Shown here piece by piece: positions 26,182-35,444 of a DNA stretch of 64,000 bases. Source of the stretch: Clostridiales bacterium (GTDB lineage Bacteria; Bacillota; Clostridia; Saccharofermentanales; Saccharofermentanaceae); the NCBI GenBank assembly GCA_017620475.1, contig JAFZQI010000004.1, positions 1 to 64,000 on the forward strand. The letters run 5' to 3'. The stretch's first letter is position 1. Each line of letters starts with the position of its first letter. The position numbers and the translations under genes were made by a program. A model generated the notes under the pieces. The model made no database searches. It had not been told where the DNA came from and saw only the letters and a program-made list of their open reading frames with translations.

Positions 26182-26778
26182 ATGGCTAAGGATATTTCAA
26201 TTGTACTCGCCGGCGTCGGCGGACAGGGAACCTTGATTGCCGGAAAACTCCTCGGCATCCTTGCGATGAAACAGGGCTTGGATATCAAGGTTTCCGAGGT
26301 GCACGGTATGAGCCAGCGCGGAGGTTCCGTAATCACATATGTAAGAATGGGAGAGAAAGTCTACTCTCCGATCATCGAAGAAGGCATGGCTGATTATGTG
26401 CTTGCTTTTGAAGAGGTAGAGGCTGTACGTTGGGCAAACCTCCTGAAAAAGGATGGTGTGCTCCTTGTAAACTCCCAGAAGATCAAAAGTCTTCCGGTCC
26501 TTCTCGGAAATGCCGAGTACCCGGAGAATATCAAGGCTTCTCTGGATGCATCTGCTTCCGGAAATGCGAAAGTCGTCGAATTCGATGCTCTTTCCGCTGC
26601 CCTCTCCTGCGGCAGCAGCAAAGCCGTCAATATGGTCATGGTCGGTGCCCTTTCTGCCGGTATGGATTTCCCGAAGGAATTGTGGGAGGAAGCGATCGAC
26701 GAAGCTTTCGCCAGCAAGGCAAAACTTATTCCTATGAATATTGAAGCTTTTAACAAAGGAAGAGATTTTGTTTCATAA
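26182..26778 (+). CDS. iorB: Indolepyruvate ferredoxin oxidoreductase, beta subunit
   Basis: A 198-residue beta subunit of the expected length. GVGGQGTLIAGKLLG lies near residues 12-26 and SEVHGMSQRGGSV follows, both family hallmarks. It begins one base after the iorA stop, so the two are a translational pair. A phenylacetate-CoA ligase gene often next to iorAB is absent; an ACT-domain gene takes that place after 54 bases. Confidence 0.95.
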   Translation: MAKDISIVLAGVGGQGTLIAGKLLGILAMKQGLDIKVSEVHGMSQRGGSVITYVRMGEKVYSPIIEEGMADYVLAFEEVEAVRWANLLKKDGVLLVNSQKIKSLPVLLGNAEYPENIKASLDASASGNAKVVEFDALSAALSCGSSKAVNMVMVGALSAGMDFPKELWEEAIDEAFASKAKLIPMNIEAFNKGRDFVS

Positions 26779-26832
26779 ATATCCTTCTCATGCGATATAA
26801 TAAGAGTAGACCACAAAAGGAGGATCTTCCGT

Positions 26833-27264
26833 ATGTTAGTTAAGCAGATCAATGTTTTCCTTGAGAATTCTTTCGGCCGTCTTGCCGAGGTGACCAAAAC
26901 CCTTGGAAAGGCCAACATCGACATCCGTGCGCTGTATGTTGCGGATTCCTCCGATTATGGCGTCCTTCGCATGATCCTTGATAAGCCGGAGGAAGCCGTT
27001 CAGGTTTTGACCGATGCCGGATTTACGGTAAGTATGTCGCCGGTCCTTGCTATTGCGATTCCGGATCAGCCGGGTACGCTGGATCAGGCGCTGACGAAGT
27101 TCTCGGAGACCGGTGAGTCAATGGAATACATCTATGGCTTTGTCGGACGCAAGTCTTCTGAAGCGGTGATGGTGATCCGGGTCCAGAATTTTGATCCGGT
27201 CGTTAAGAAGTTTGAGGAAGCCGGAATCAGGATCTTAAAGCCTGAGGAGGTATACGGTATCTGA
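26833..27264 (+). CDS. Tandem ACT-domain protein
   Basis: A 143-residue protein made of two ACT domains (about 1-66 and 70-140), each with the beta-alpha-beta pattern (VFLENSFGRLAEVTKTL and IAIPDQPGTLDQALTKF). ACT domains bind amino acids and control enzymes or regulators. No catalytic domain is attached. Proteins of this type frequently sit beside iorAB, and an aromatic or branched amino acid is a plausible ligand. GGAGG precedes the ATG. Its stop shares one base with the next start. Confidence 0.88.
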   Translation: MLVKQINVFLENSFGRLAEVTKTLGKANIDIRALYVADSSDYGVLRMILDKPEEAVQVLTDAGFTVSMSPVLAIAIPDQPGTLDQALTKFSETGESMEYIYGFVGRKSSEAVMVIRVQNFDPVVKKFEEAGIRILKPEEVYGI

Positions 27265-28544
27265 TGAAAGACAATCCGTTTGCAAAATACGGAATCAGTG
27301 ATGCGGTGGTTGAGATGGCTTCTGAAGCGATGACCACCGTTTCATCTGTATTTCGGAAAATCGATGAAACCAGAGAAATCAACCAGTTGCGTGTATTGGA
27401 CGCATTTCGTAACGCGAGGTTCGCCGAAGCTCATTTGGGCGCAACCACAGGGTATGGTTATGATGACATCGGAAGAGAGAAGATCGAGGAGATGTATGCC
27501 GAGCTCTTTGGAGCGGAGGCGGCCTATGTACGTATCCAGGTTGCTTGCGGTACACAGATCCTGGTAGCATGCCTCTTCGGTATTCTTAAACCGGGTGAGG
27601 AGATGCTGGCCGTGACCGGCCGTCCTTATGATACGCTGGCTTCTGCGCTGGGCGTGGAGAAGAAGGAGGATACATTCACCGGATCGCTTCTTGACTATGG
27701 CATGAAGTACAATGAGGTTCAGCTTCTTGAAGACGGTTCTCCGGATCTTCTGTTGATCCGTAATGCCATTAAGCCGGAAACCAAGGTGGTTTTCCTTCAG
27801 AAATCCAAGGGCTATACCTCCAGAAGATGTCTTCGTTCCGAGGATATCAAAGCCGTGGTAGATCTGGTAAAGGGAATACGGGATGACATTATCGTATTTG
27901 TAGACAACTGTTACGGGGAATTTGTGGAGACTTCAGAGCCGTGTGCGCTGGGAGCAGATCTTTGTGCGGGATCGCTTATTAAGAACGCCGGAGGCGGAAT
28001 TTGTCCTTCAGGAGCATATGTCTGCGGACGTAAAGATCTTGTTGAGCGTGTAGCGGAAAGAGTGACGGCGCCGGGATTGGGAAGTCATGTGGGACCAAGT
28101 CTCGGATTTAACCGGCAGATCGCCCAGGGTCTTTTTATGGCACCTCACGTTGTTGCGGAAGCGCTGAAGGGCGCGGTGTTTGCGTCAAAATTGCTGGAGA
28201 TGGCGGGCTGCCATTGCGAACCCGCTTTTGATGAACCTCGTGGCGATATCGTGCAAAGTGTGGCTTTTCCAAATGCGGAACAAATGGTACACTTTTGTAA
28301 ACAAGTGCAGAACTGTTCGCCTGTCGACTCTTTTGTCTCGCCGGAACCGTGGGATATGCCCGGATACGACGCTCAGGTCGTTATGGCGGCAGGTGCTTTT
28401 GTACAGGGATCATCGATCGAATTCTCGGCTGATGGCCCCGTGAAACCGCCTTATCTTGTTTATATGCAGGGCGGTTTGGTATTTGAACAGGTGAAGCTGG
28501 CAGTCATGATGGCGGTCAGCGGCATGATCGAGAACAGGGGATAA
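27264..28544 (+). CDS. Methionine gamma-lyase family PLP enzyme (former aluminium-resistance protein)
   Basis: A 426-residue PLP-dependent fold-type I protein of COG4100 type. Visible hallmarks are HLGATTGYGYDDIGR near residue 57, the VQ/ACGTQIL region, and SLIKNAGGG, where the Lys is the probable PLP anchor. The family has been linked to methionine gamma-lyase-like chemistry and historically to aluminium resistance, but its substrate is poorly known. It is in a run with the ACT gene (one-base overlap) and the HlyD-like gene (one-base gap). Confidence 0.85.
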   Translation: MKDNPFAKYGISDAVVEMASEAMTTVSSVFRKIDETREINQLRVLDAFRNARFAEAHLGATTGYGYDDIGREKIEEMYAELFGAEAAYVRIQVACGTQILVACLFGILKPGEEMLAVTGRPYDTLASALGVEKKEDTFTGSLLDYGMKYNEVQLLEDGSPDLLLIRNAIKPETKVVFLQKSKGYTSRRCLRSEDIKAVVDLVKGIRDDIIVFVDNCYGEFVETSEPCALGADLCAGSLIKNAGGGICPSGAYVCGRKDLVERVAERVTAPGLGSHVGPSLGFNRQIAQGLFMAPHVVAEALKGAVFASKLLEMAGCHCEPAFDEPRGDIVQSVAFPNAEQMVHFCKQVQNCSPVDSFVSPEPWDMPGYDAQVVMAAGAFVQGSSIEFSADGPVKPPYLVYMQGGLVFEQVKLAVMMAVSGMIENRG

Positions 28545-28545
28545 T

Positions 28546-30480
28546 ATGGCGAAGGGGAAGCGTCCCAACAACGGCAATCGCCCGAATAACACAGGTAAAC
28601 CGGCAAACGGATCGCTGGGAAGTGCGAATGCGAAGAACACTTCCGGTATCCGCAGTGACAGGTCTGCTCCTGTGAATTCCAGAGACCCCAAGGGAAATGT
28701 GCAGGGTAAGGCCCAAAGCAGTATGAAACCCGGTGCATCTAATCTTCCCCGCACGTCCAATAAACCGGTCGAACGTTATCCGTCGCCCGTTAAGTATCAG
28801 CACAGGTTTAAGGATAAGAACCTTTCCCAGAATAAGAAAGTGCAGAAACCACGTATGACGAACACGATCGTGTCCGGTGCGACTTCTGTATATTCCAACA
28901 ATAATGCGGCTTCGGATCAGGTTCCGCCGCAGCTAAAAAGGCCACTCTTCGGCGACGAACCGGTAACACCGGCAAAGGTTGTGGAAAAAGAGCCCGTGAA
29001 GGATCCCAGAAAGCTTTCCTGGTGGAAAGTCCGCCAATTGGAAAGGAAAAACAGGGCACAGCAGAAGGCTCAACTCAAAGAACAGCAACTTAAAGAACAG
29101 CAGGCAATTGCCGAGCAGATCGCTCAGGCGGAAAAGAAGACGAAACTTTCGGATGTGCTGGAGGAAACACGTCCGGAGATCGGTGAGGCGAGAAGACAGC
29201 ATATGGCTAAGAAGCGCAAAAGAGACGCGCTTCGGGCGGCTTTCAATGCTCTTTTGAGTGTGATGATCCTGGTGGGCATGCTGATTATCGCCGTGCTTTA
29301 TGTCGTAGACTACGTTGCCGCCAAACCGACATATGCTTTTGCTACGGAGGGGTCAATCGAGCATACGATCGGTGCAACAGCTCTGGTGGTAAGAAATGAA
29401 ACCGTGATGACATCTACACATACGGGTTCCTTGCTCACTCAGGCCACTGAGGGAAGCCGAGTGGCGAAAAGCCAGCTTCTGGCAATGGTCATTCCGACAG
29501 GTATGGAGTCCACCATGACGGAACTTCATAATGTCGAACAGCAGATCGTTGATATCGAGCGTCAACTGATGGCACAGGGAAAGGGCGTTGCGGCGAAGAC
29601 GATATTCAGTGAAACAAATGAGGAGATCAAGCCGATCATTACGATGGTTCGTCAGGATGCCATCTTGAAAAAACTGAATAATATGACCAGCTATTCTTCG
29701 TCTATCCGTGTTCTGATGGAGAAGCGCGAGTCGGATCTGAAGTCGATCGATTTTAATGACGAGACACTGGAGGCACTTAGAAGAAGTGAAGCGGCTCTTC
29801 AGAACCAGCTGGAGAACAATGCCAACTCGATATATGCGTCATCTCCGGGAATCGTTTCTTATAAACTGGATGGCCATGAGAGTGAGATCACATATGATCT
29901 GGTAATGGATATTGTTGAGTCGGATTGTGCGGAACTGATCAAGAAGTGCAGCAGCATTATTACGAGTGACCTGGACATTAAACAGAATGAGCCGGTACTG
30001 CGTATCGTACAGAACGATGAACAGTATTTCTGCTGTCTGGTCAAAGATGCTCCTATGAGTGAATTCCAGCCGGATTCGAATCACGTGATCCGTATTCCTT
30101 CGGAGGGTATTTCCATTTCGGATTGCAAGGTGGTTCGCTGCTCCGTAACGAGAGACGGCCTTCTCGTTGTATTTCAGACGACCAATCAGGTGGAGCGTCT
30201 TCTTGACCGCCGTACAGTCAATATTGAGATCGTTCAGACCAAGACGACCGGTATTCGCGTGCCGATCTCAACTTTAGCCAACGCTGATTATGACAGAGGG
30301 GTGGCAACGATCTTTGTAAATGAGAGCGGATATGCCCGTGGCTATTCTGTACAGATCAAAGACTATGATCGTGAGTATGCCATCATTGCACCTCTTGAAA
30401 ATGAACAGATCCCGAGTATCAGTACTATTGTGATAACAAATCCGGGTACGGTCAAAGAAGGGGATAAGGTGGAGAAGTAA
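28546..30480 (+). CDS. HlyD-like membrane protein with long disordered N-terminus
   Basis: A 644-residue protein. Residues 1-160 are low-complexity, rich in Asn, Pro, Lys, Ser and predicted cytoplasmic. A Gln/Glu/Lys coiled segment (165-200) precedes one membrane helix at about 235-256. The outside part has a lipoyl-like barrel (EGSIEHTIGATALVVRNE...TGSLLTQATEG), coiled coil (about 320-430) and a C-terminal beta domain, the layout of HlyD/MFP adaptors. No partner transporter is adjacent. The same gene is often seen just before yggS and sepF in Clostridia, hinting at an envelope or division role. Confidence 0.75.
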   Translation: MAKGKRPNNGNRPNNTGKPANGSLGSANAKNTSGIRSDRSAPVNSRDPKGNVQGKAQSSMKPGASNLPRTSNKPVERYPSPVKYQHRFKDKNLSQNKKVQKPRMTNTIVSGATSVYSNNNAASDQVPPQLKRPLFGDEPVTPAKVVEKEPVKDPRKLSWWKVRQLERKNRAQQKAQLKEQQLKEQQAIAEQIAQAEKKTKLSDVLEETRPEIGEARRQHMAKKRKRDALRAAFNALLSVMILVGMLIIAVLYVVDYVAAKPTYAFATEGSIEHTIGATALVVRNETVMTSTHTGSLLTQATEGSRVAKSQLLAMVIPTGMESTMTELHNVEQQIVDIERQLMAQGKGVAAKTIFSETNEEIKPIITMVRQDAILKKLNNMTSYSSSIRVLMEKRESDLKSIDFNDETLEALRRSEAALQNQLENNANSIYASSPGIVSYKLDGHESEITYDLVMDIVESDCAELIKKCSSIITSDLDIKQNEPVLRIVQNDEQYFCCLVKDAPMSEFQPDSNHVIRIPSEGISISDCKVVRCSVTRDGLLVVFQTTNQVERLLDRRTVNIEIVQTKTTGIRVPISTLANADYDRGVATIFVNESGYARGYSVQIKDYDREYAIIAPLENEQIPSISTIVITNPGTVKEGDKVEK

Positions 30481-30482
30481 TT

Positions 30483-31211
30483 ATGCATATGTTCAGCCCT
30501 GAAGAAATGGCAGAGAATATTCTGAAAGTTCGGGAACAGATCAGTGATGCGGCAAGGGAGGCGGGAAGAGATCCCGAAGAGATAACACTGATCGGTGTTT
30601 CGAAGTTCTTTCCTGCGGAATACGCGGCACAGGCGTTTTCTTTAGGGTTAACCGATCTTGGCGAGAACCGTCCTGAAGAAATGCATATGAAAAAACAGAT
30701 CCTTGATGAGCAGGGTATCTGCCCGAACTGGCATCTGATCGGAACCCTTCAGAGCCGCAAAGTCAGAATGATCATTGGTGAGCCTTGCCTGATCCATAGT
30801 GTGGATACACTGTCGCTTGCATCCGAGATATCTAAAAGATCTGTCGCAAATGAACTTCGTTCATCGATACTTCTTGAAGTGAATGTTTCAGGGGAAGAGA
30901 GTAAACACGGTTTCTCTGCGACAGAAGCTGAACAGATGCTGCCTCAGTTGCTCGATCTTCCCGGATTGGATATTTGCGGCCTGATGACCATGGCTCCGAT
31001 TCAGCAGGTTCCCGGTCAGGCTGAAGAAGTATTTGAAAAGGCGAAAGTGCTTTTCGATAAGATGAAAAATATGGGCGTCGATGCGTCAAAATGGAAATGT
31101 CTTTCGATGGGAATGAGCGGAGATTATAAAGAGGCGATCCTTTGCGGGGCCACTCATGTGCGTGTCGGAACGGCGATTTTCGGAAAGCGAGACTATCCCG
31201 ATCCGGTGTAA
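30483..31211 (+). CDS. YggS-family PLP homeostasis protein
   Basis: A 242-residue PLP-binding protein. IGVSKFFPAEY contains the PLP lysine (Lys41), followed by GLTDLGENRPEE and WHLIGTLQSRKV. YggS/YlmE proteins hold and distribute PLP and affect amino-acid balance. It starts two bases after the HlyD-like gene. The next gene is sepF, giving the familiar ylmE-ylmF order of Gram-positive division clusters. Confidence 0.93.
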   Translation: MHMFSPEEMAENILKVREQISDAAREAGRDPEEITLIGVSKFFPAEYAAQAFSLGLTDLGENRPEEMHMKKQILDEQGICPNWHLIGTLQSRKVRMIIGEPCLIHSVDTLSLASEISKRSVANELRSSILLEVNVSGEESKHGFSATEAEQMLPQLLDLPGLDICGLMTMAPIQQVPGQAEEVFEKAKVLFDKMKNMGVDASKWKCLSMGMSGDYKEAILCGATHVRVGTAIFGKRDYPDPV

Positions 31212-31310
31212 TAATGTTGCACAAATGTTACATCGATTTCTGTAAATGTTTCGGGGAAATTACACGAAGCTTGTCAAAGTTACATGTTATTTACCGATGC
31301 TCAAATTCTC

Positions 31311-31339
31311 TTGAAAGGGCCAGAACCTAGTTCTATACT
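31311..31339 (+). promoter_or_regulatory. Promoter of sepF
   Basis: TTGAAA (31311-31316), exactly 17 bases, TATACT (31334-31339). Together with GGAGGT before the ATG at 31402 it gives sepF its own transcript. Confidence 0.8.
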
Positions 31340-31401
31340 TACCTCATAGTGAAATTCGCAAGTGCTTAGAAGCACTGTAGCAGTAAATTTTGGAGGTAGT
31401 T

Positions 31402-31929
31402 ATGGCAGGTTTTTGGAATAATCTCGTAAACAAAATTGCGGGCGTAAGTGAGACAGATTACGAAGACATCTATGATAATCCTTACGAGGGTGACGAGTAC
31501 GGCGATGGTGGAATCGACGCGCTTGACGGCGAAGGTGAAAGCTACATTCCCGATCAGGAGCCGGCATCCTTTAGCCTTCCTGAAATGAACAATCGTATTG
31601 TTCCAATCAAGAGTGTACAGGCTACAGATACTCAGGTTGTTATTCTTCAGCCTGATAGCATCCGCTCTTCCCAGCAGGTTTGCGATCACATCCGTGCAGG
31701 CCACACAGTAATCTGCAACATTGAGAATGTTGACCGTTCTGTTGCACAGCGTGTAATCGATTACATTTCCGGTGCTGCTTATTCTATCGATGGCAACGTT
31801 AAACCGATCGATCAGAACAGAAAGACATTTGTAGTTGCTCCGAGAACAGTATCCCTTATGGATCGCGAGACTCTTGCAAAGCAGGAAGCGGAGCAGGCTC
31901 AGGCAAACGCTTATCGTCAGGTACTCTGA
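31402..31929 (+). CDS. sepF: Cell division protein SepF
   Basis: A 175-residue SepF. The N-terminal amphipathic start MAGFWNNLVNKIAGVSE is the membrane-targeting helix, an acidic variable linker follows, and residues about 75-165 form the SepF core (VVILQPDSIRSSQQVCDHI, TFVVAPRTVSL). SepF anchors FtsZ to the membrane in Gram-positive bacteria. I prefer the ATG at 31402, which follows GGAGGT, over 31390, which has none. Confidence 0.95.
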   Translation: MAGFWNNLVNKIAGVSETDYEDIYDNPYEGDEYGDGGIDALDGEGESYIPDQEPASFSLPEMNNRIVPIKSVQATDTQVVILQPDSIRSSQQVCDHIRAGHTVICNIENVDRSVAQRVIDYISGAAYSIDGNVKPIDQNRKTFVVAPRTVSLMDRETLAKQEAEQAQANAYRQVL

Positions 31930-31945
31930 TTTATTCACTTTCAAA

Positions 31946-31986
31946 TAGAAAAGGACTGCTGTGAACTCACAGCAGTCCTTTCTATT
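31946..31986 (+). terminator. Terminator after sepF
   Basis: AAAGGACTGCTGTG pairs with CACAGCAGTCCTTT around a short AACT loop, and the arms extend with an A-rich and T-rich outer part. It lies 17 bases after the sepF stop. Confidence 0.88.
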
Positions 31987-32016
31987 TATCGGAATGAGGA
32001 AAAGAGTAAAAATATG

Positions 32017-32052
32017 AAGGTCTGTCTTAGGCACAAGACAGACCTTCTGTTT
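32017..32052. terminator. Bidirectional terminator between sepF and glnS
   Basis: AAGGTCTGTCTT (32017-32028) pairs exactly with AAGACAGACCTT (32035-32046). T-rich sequence follows on the plus strand (CTGTTTTT) and on the minus strand (CATATTTTT), so it can end glnS as well as any readthrough from sepF. Confidence 0.8.
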
Positions 32053-32077
32053 TTGTGTGAATTCTTTAGTGGAAGAA

Positions 32078-33742
32078 TCAGCCTTGCGGCTTATAGCTGT
32101 CCTTCAATGAAACACTTCTGTTGAAAACAAGCTTACCGTCCTTGCTGTCCTTGGTATCCATGCAGAAATATCCGATACGCAGGAACTGGAACCGGTCTGC
32201 CGGCTTGGCTTCTGCAAGGGAAGCTTCCACTTTAGCGCCCTCAACGATCGTCAGCGAATCCGGGTTAATGAAGTCAAGATAATTGCAATCGGCAAGATCT
32301 GGTGCCTCAACAGTGAAGAGACGATCGTATAGACGAACAGTGGCATCCAGAGCGGTTTTGGTATCGACCCAGTGGATCGTTGCCTTGATACGGCGTCCAT
32401 CTGCGGGATTTCCGCCCCGGCTGCTCTCTTCATATTCGGCATGCACTGCAGTAACGTTACCGTTCTCGTCTTTGTCGCATCCTGTGCATTTGATAACGTA
32501 TGCGGACTTCAGTCTGACTTCGTTACCCGGGAAGAGTCGGAAGTATTTCTTTTCCGGTACTTCCATAAAGTCATCTGCTTCGATCCAGAGTTCACGGGAG
32601 AAGGAGACTTCGCGCGTCCCGTCTTCCGGACGCTCCGGATTGTTCTCTACAGTAAATGACTCGGTCATATCCTCAGGATAGTTGTCAATGATGAGTTTGA
32701 TCGGATGGACAACACCCATAACACGTTTGGCCGTAGCATTGAGATCTTCTCTCAGACAGTATTCCAGGAAGGCAAAATCCACAACAGAGTTCACCTTGGA
32801 GATACCATTTCTCTCGTGGAAGTTATGGATCGATGCCGGTGTATAGCCTCGACGGCGCAGGCCGCAAAGTGTAGGCATACGCGGATCATCCCAGCCATCA
32901 ACGACGCCGGTTTCCACCATATTGCGAAGTTTTCGCTTGGAGAGCACCGTGTGTGTGATTCCGAGTCTGGCAAACTCGATCTGACGTGGTTTGCATGGAA
33001 CGGAAACGTTCTCGATGACCCAGTCATACAGTGGACGATGCGCTTCGAACTCAAGTGAGCAGAGGGAATGGGTAATGCCCTCAAGTGCGTCTTCGATCGG
33101 ATGAGCAAAATCGTACATCGGGTAGATGCACCACTTGTCACCGGTGTTGTGATGACGCATATGGTTGATACGGTAGATCGCCGGGTCACGCATGTTGAAG
33201 TTCCCGGATGCCAGGTCGATCTTCGCGCGAAGTGTCATCGCACCGTCTTCAAATTCGCCGTTCTTCATTCTCTCGAAGAGATCAAGGCTCTCCTCGATCG
33301 GACGATCACGATAAGGACTTGTGGCCGGGTGAGTAAGGTCACCTCTGTGCTCCTTCATCTCCTCAGGTGTCAGCTGGCAGACATAGGCCAGCCCCTTCTT
33401 GATCAATTCAACCGCATATTCATACATCTTATCAAAGTACGAAGACGCATAGTAGAAGCGGTCGTCCCAATCATGGCCGAGCCATTTGATATCTTCCTTG
33501 ATGGCTTCTACATACTCTTCGTCCTCTTTAGTCGGATTGGTGTCATCCATACGCAGATTGCAAAGGCCGCCGTACTGCTCCGCCATACCGAAATCGATCT
33601 CCAGCGCTTTGGCGTGACCGATATGCAGATAACCGTTCGGCTCCGGTGGGAAACGGGTATGGACGGTCTTTCCTTCATAACGGCCGCCCGGTCCGATATC
33701 TTCTTCGATCGCTTCATGGATAAAACTCTTATATTCGCTCAT
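32078..33742 (-). CDS. glnS: Glutaminyl-tRNA synthetase
   Basis: A 554-residue class I synthetase that charges tRNA-Gln. The N-terminus carries FPPEPNGYLHIGHAKA (HIGH motif) and later VLSKRKL (KMSKS equivalent). The C-terminal beta-barrel anticodon-binding part is present and full length. Having a GlnRS means tRNA-Gln need not be made through the transamidation route, although that route may coexist. The gene lies 77 bases downstream of gltX on the same strand and may be co-transcribed. Confidence 0.96.
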   Translation of the reverse strand: MSEYKSFIHEAIEEDIGPGGRYEGKTVHTRFPPEPNGYLHIGHAKALEIDFGMAEQYGGLCNLRMDDTNPTKEDEEYVEAIKEDIKWLGHDWDDRFYYASSYFDKMYEYAVELIKKGLAYVCQLTPEEMKEHRGDLTHPATSPYRDRPIEESLDLFERMKNGEFEDGAMTLRAKIDLASGNFNMRDPAIYRINHMRHHNTGDKWCIYPMYDFAHPIEDALEGITHSLCSLEFEAHRPLYDWVIENVSVPCKPRQIEFARLGITHTVLSKRKLRNMVETGVVDGWDDPRMPTLCGLRRRGYTPASIHNFHERNGISKVNSVVDFAFLEYCLREDLNATAKRVMGVVHPIKLIIDNYPEDMTESFTVENNPERPEDGTREVSFSRELWIEADDFMEVPEKKYFRLFPGNEVRLKSAYVIKCTGCDKDENGNVTAVHAEYEESSRGGNPADGRRIKATIHWVDTKTALDATVRLYDRLFTVEAPDLADCNYLDFINPDSLTIVEGAKVEASLAEAKPADRFQFLRIGYFCMDTKDSKDGKLVFNRSVSLKDSYKPQG

Positions 33743-33819
33743 AGTGTAACTCTCGCTTTCTTATCACACATCTTTGTGTATGTATTTTCGTTTCGAAAAG
33801 CACTGTGGCTTTTCAAGTA

Positions 33820-35292
33820 TTATGAAAGAGCAGCTGAGAGTCGCTGTCGTCCGGATTCGATACGCTTCAGGGCCTCTTCCTTTCCAAGAAGGAGCAGGAC
33901 CTCGACAGCACCGCCGGGCGTAACAGCTGTACCGGACGCGGCGATACGTACCGGCCACATGACCAGCGCATTCTTCACGCCCAGACCTTCTGCAAACCCG
34001 GTCAGACACTCGGAAAGGGAATCCTTAGTCCATTCTACCGTCTCCAGCATCGGCAGAACCGCGTTGAGCATCTCCAAAGAACCTTCCTTGGTGGTCTTAC
34101 TCTTCTTATGAACATAAAGCTCCAGATCGTAATCCGCGAGTTCCAGCAGGAATCCGAGTTTCTCGGATATCTGAGGAAGTCTCGTGATACGCGGCTGCAT
34201 GATCTCAACAAAGAGAGGATAAAGGTCAGGTGTGATCATCGGGAACTTATCAAGTTCAGGTTTAGCAAACTCGATGAATTCCTCCTTCGACATTTTGCGG
34301 ATATACTCTCCGTTGAACCACTCGAGTTTGTCGTAGTCGAAAACAGACGGTGACTTGCTGATTCCCGAGATATCAAATGCCTCGCAGAGCTCCGGTAGAG
34401 AGAAGACCTCCTGATTGTCCTTCGGGCACCAGCCGAGAAGGGCGATGTAATTGATGATTGCCTCAGGGAGAAAGCCCTGCGCAACAAGATCCTCGAATCC
34501 GGTAGAACCGTGACGCTTACTGAGCTTGCTGACCGTACCGTCCGGATTCTTTCCCTGGATCAGAGGCAGGTGGACATAGGTCGGAATCTCCCAGCCGAAA
34601 GCCTCATAGCAGAGGTTATACTTCGGAGTAGAAGACAGGTACTCGGAACCTCGCACCACATGCGAGATCTTCATGAGATGATCATCGATGATATTGGCGA
34701 AGTTATATGTCGGATAACCATCGGCCTTCAGAAGGATCTGATCCTCCAGCTCCTTGTTCTGCACAGTGATGTCACCGTAAACACAATCGTGGAAAGTCGT
34801 CTCGCCATCAAGCGGCATCTTCTGACGGATCACGTACGGAATGCCGGCGTCAAGGTTCTTTTGGATCTCCTCGGCAGACAGATCACGGCAATGACGATCG
34901 TAACCGCCCTCGACACCGCCCTGCTCATGAAGGGCGGCAAGGCGTTCCTTGCTGCAGAAGCAGTAGTAAGCGTGGCCTTTCTTGACCAGCTCTTCGGCAT
35001 AAGGCTTATAAAGCTCCATCCGCTGGCTCTGCACATACGGCCCGAACTCTCCGCCGATGTCCGGTCCCTCGTCATGAACGAGCCCGGCTGTCTTTAAGGT
35101 CTTGTAAATGATATCAACGGCTCCGTCAACATAGCGTTCCTGATCGGTGTCCTCTATACGAAGGACAAACGTACCGCCCAGGGATTTCGCAATCAGGTAC
35201 TCGTAAAGTGCGGTACGGAGATTGCCGACATGCATAAAGCCCGTCGGACTCGGGGCAAAACGCGTACGGATAGCCGGATTTGTAATTGGCAT
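33820..35292 (-). CDS. gltX: Glutamyl-tRNA synthetase
   Basis: A 490-residue class I synthetase. APSPTGFMHVGNLRTAL provides the HIGH-like motif (HVGN) and VSKLSKRHG the KMSKS motif. The helical C-terminal domain matches bacterial discriminating GluRS. The two synthetases gltX and glnS being neighbours reflects their common ancestry and function. An AGAGGG ribosome binding site precedes the ATG. No tRNA-like or T-box leader is seen upstream. Confidence 0.95.
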   Translation of the reverse strand: MPITNPAIRTRFAPSPTGFMHVGNLRTALYEYLIAKSLGGTFVLRIEDTDQERYVDGAVDIIYKTLKTAGLVHDEGPDIGGEFGPYVQSQRMELYKPYAEELVKKGHAYYCFCSKERLAALHEQGGVEGGYDRHCRDLSAEEIQKNLDAGIPYVIRQKMPLDGETTFHDCVYGDITVQNKELEDQILLKADGYPTYNFANIIDDHLMKISHVVRGSEYLSSTPKYNLCYEAFGWEIPTYVHLPLIQGKNPDGTVSKLSKRHGSTGFEDLVAQGFLPEAIINYIALLGWCPKDNQEVFSLPELCEAFDISGISKSPSVFDYDKLEWFNGEYIRKMSKEEFIEFAKPELDKFPMITPDLYPLFVEIMQPRITRLPQISEKLGFLLELADYDLELYVHKKSKTTKEGSLEMLNAVLPMLETVEWTKDSLSECLTGFAEGLGVKNALVMWPVRIAASGTAVTPGGAVEVLLLLGKEEALKRIESGRQRLSAALS

Positions 35293-35444
35293 AAGATATA
35301 CCCTCTTCCTGTTTTTGTAACAACCTATTTTATCACATATACTTTGCGAAAAGCACTGTCTTATACATTTTTATACAAACTTATTCGCAAAAGTGTTATC
35401 ATTACATGAGTGAAGAAATATCTTGAGAAGGAGAAGAAACGTAT

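Noticed and set aside
27000-31000. HlyD-like gene as part of a secretion operon
   Set aside because: No ABC or TolC-like partner is encoded nearby; the neighbours are PLP and division genes.
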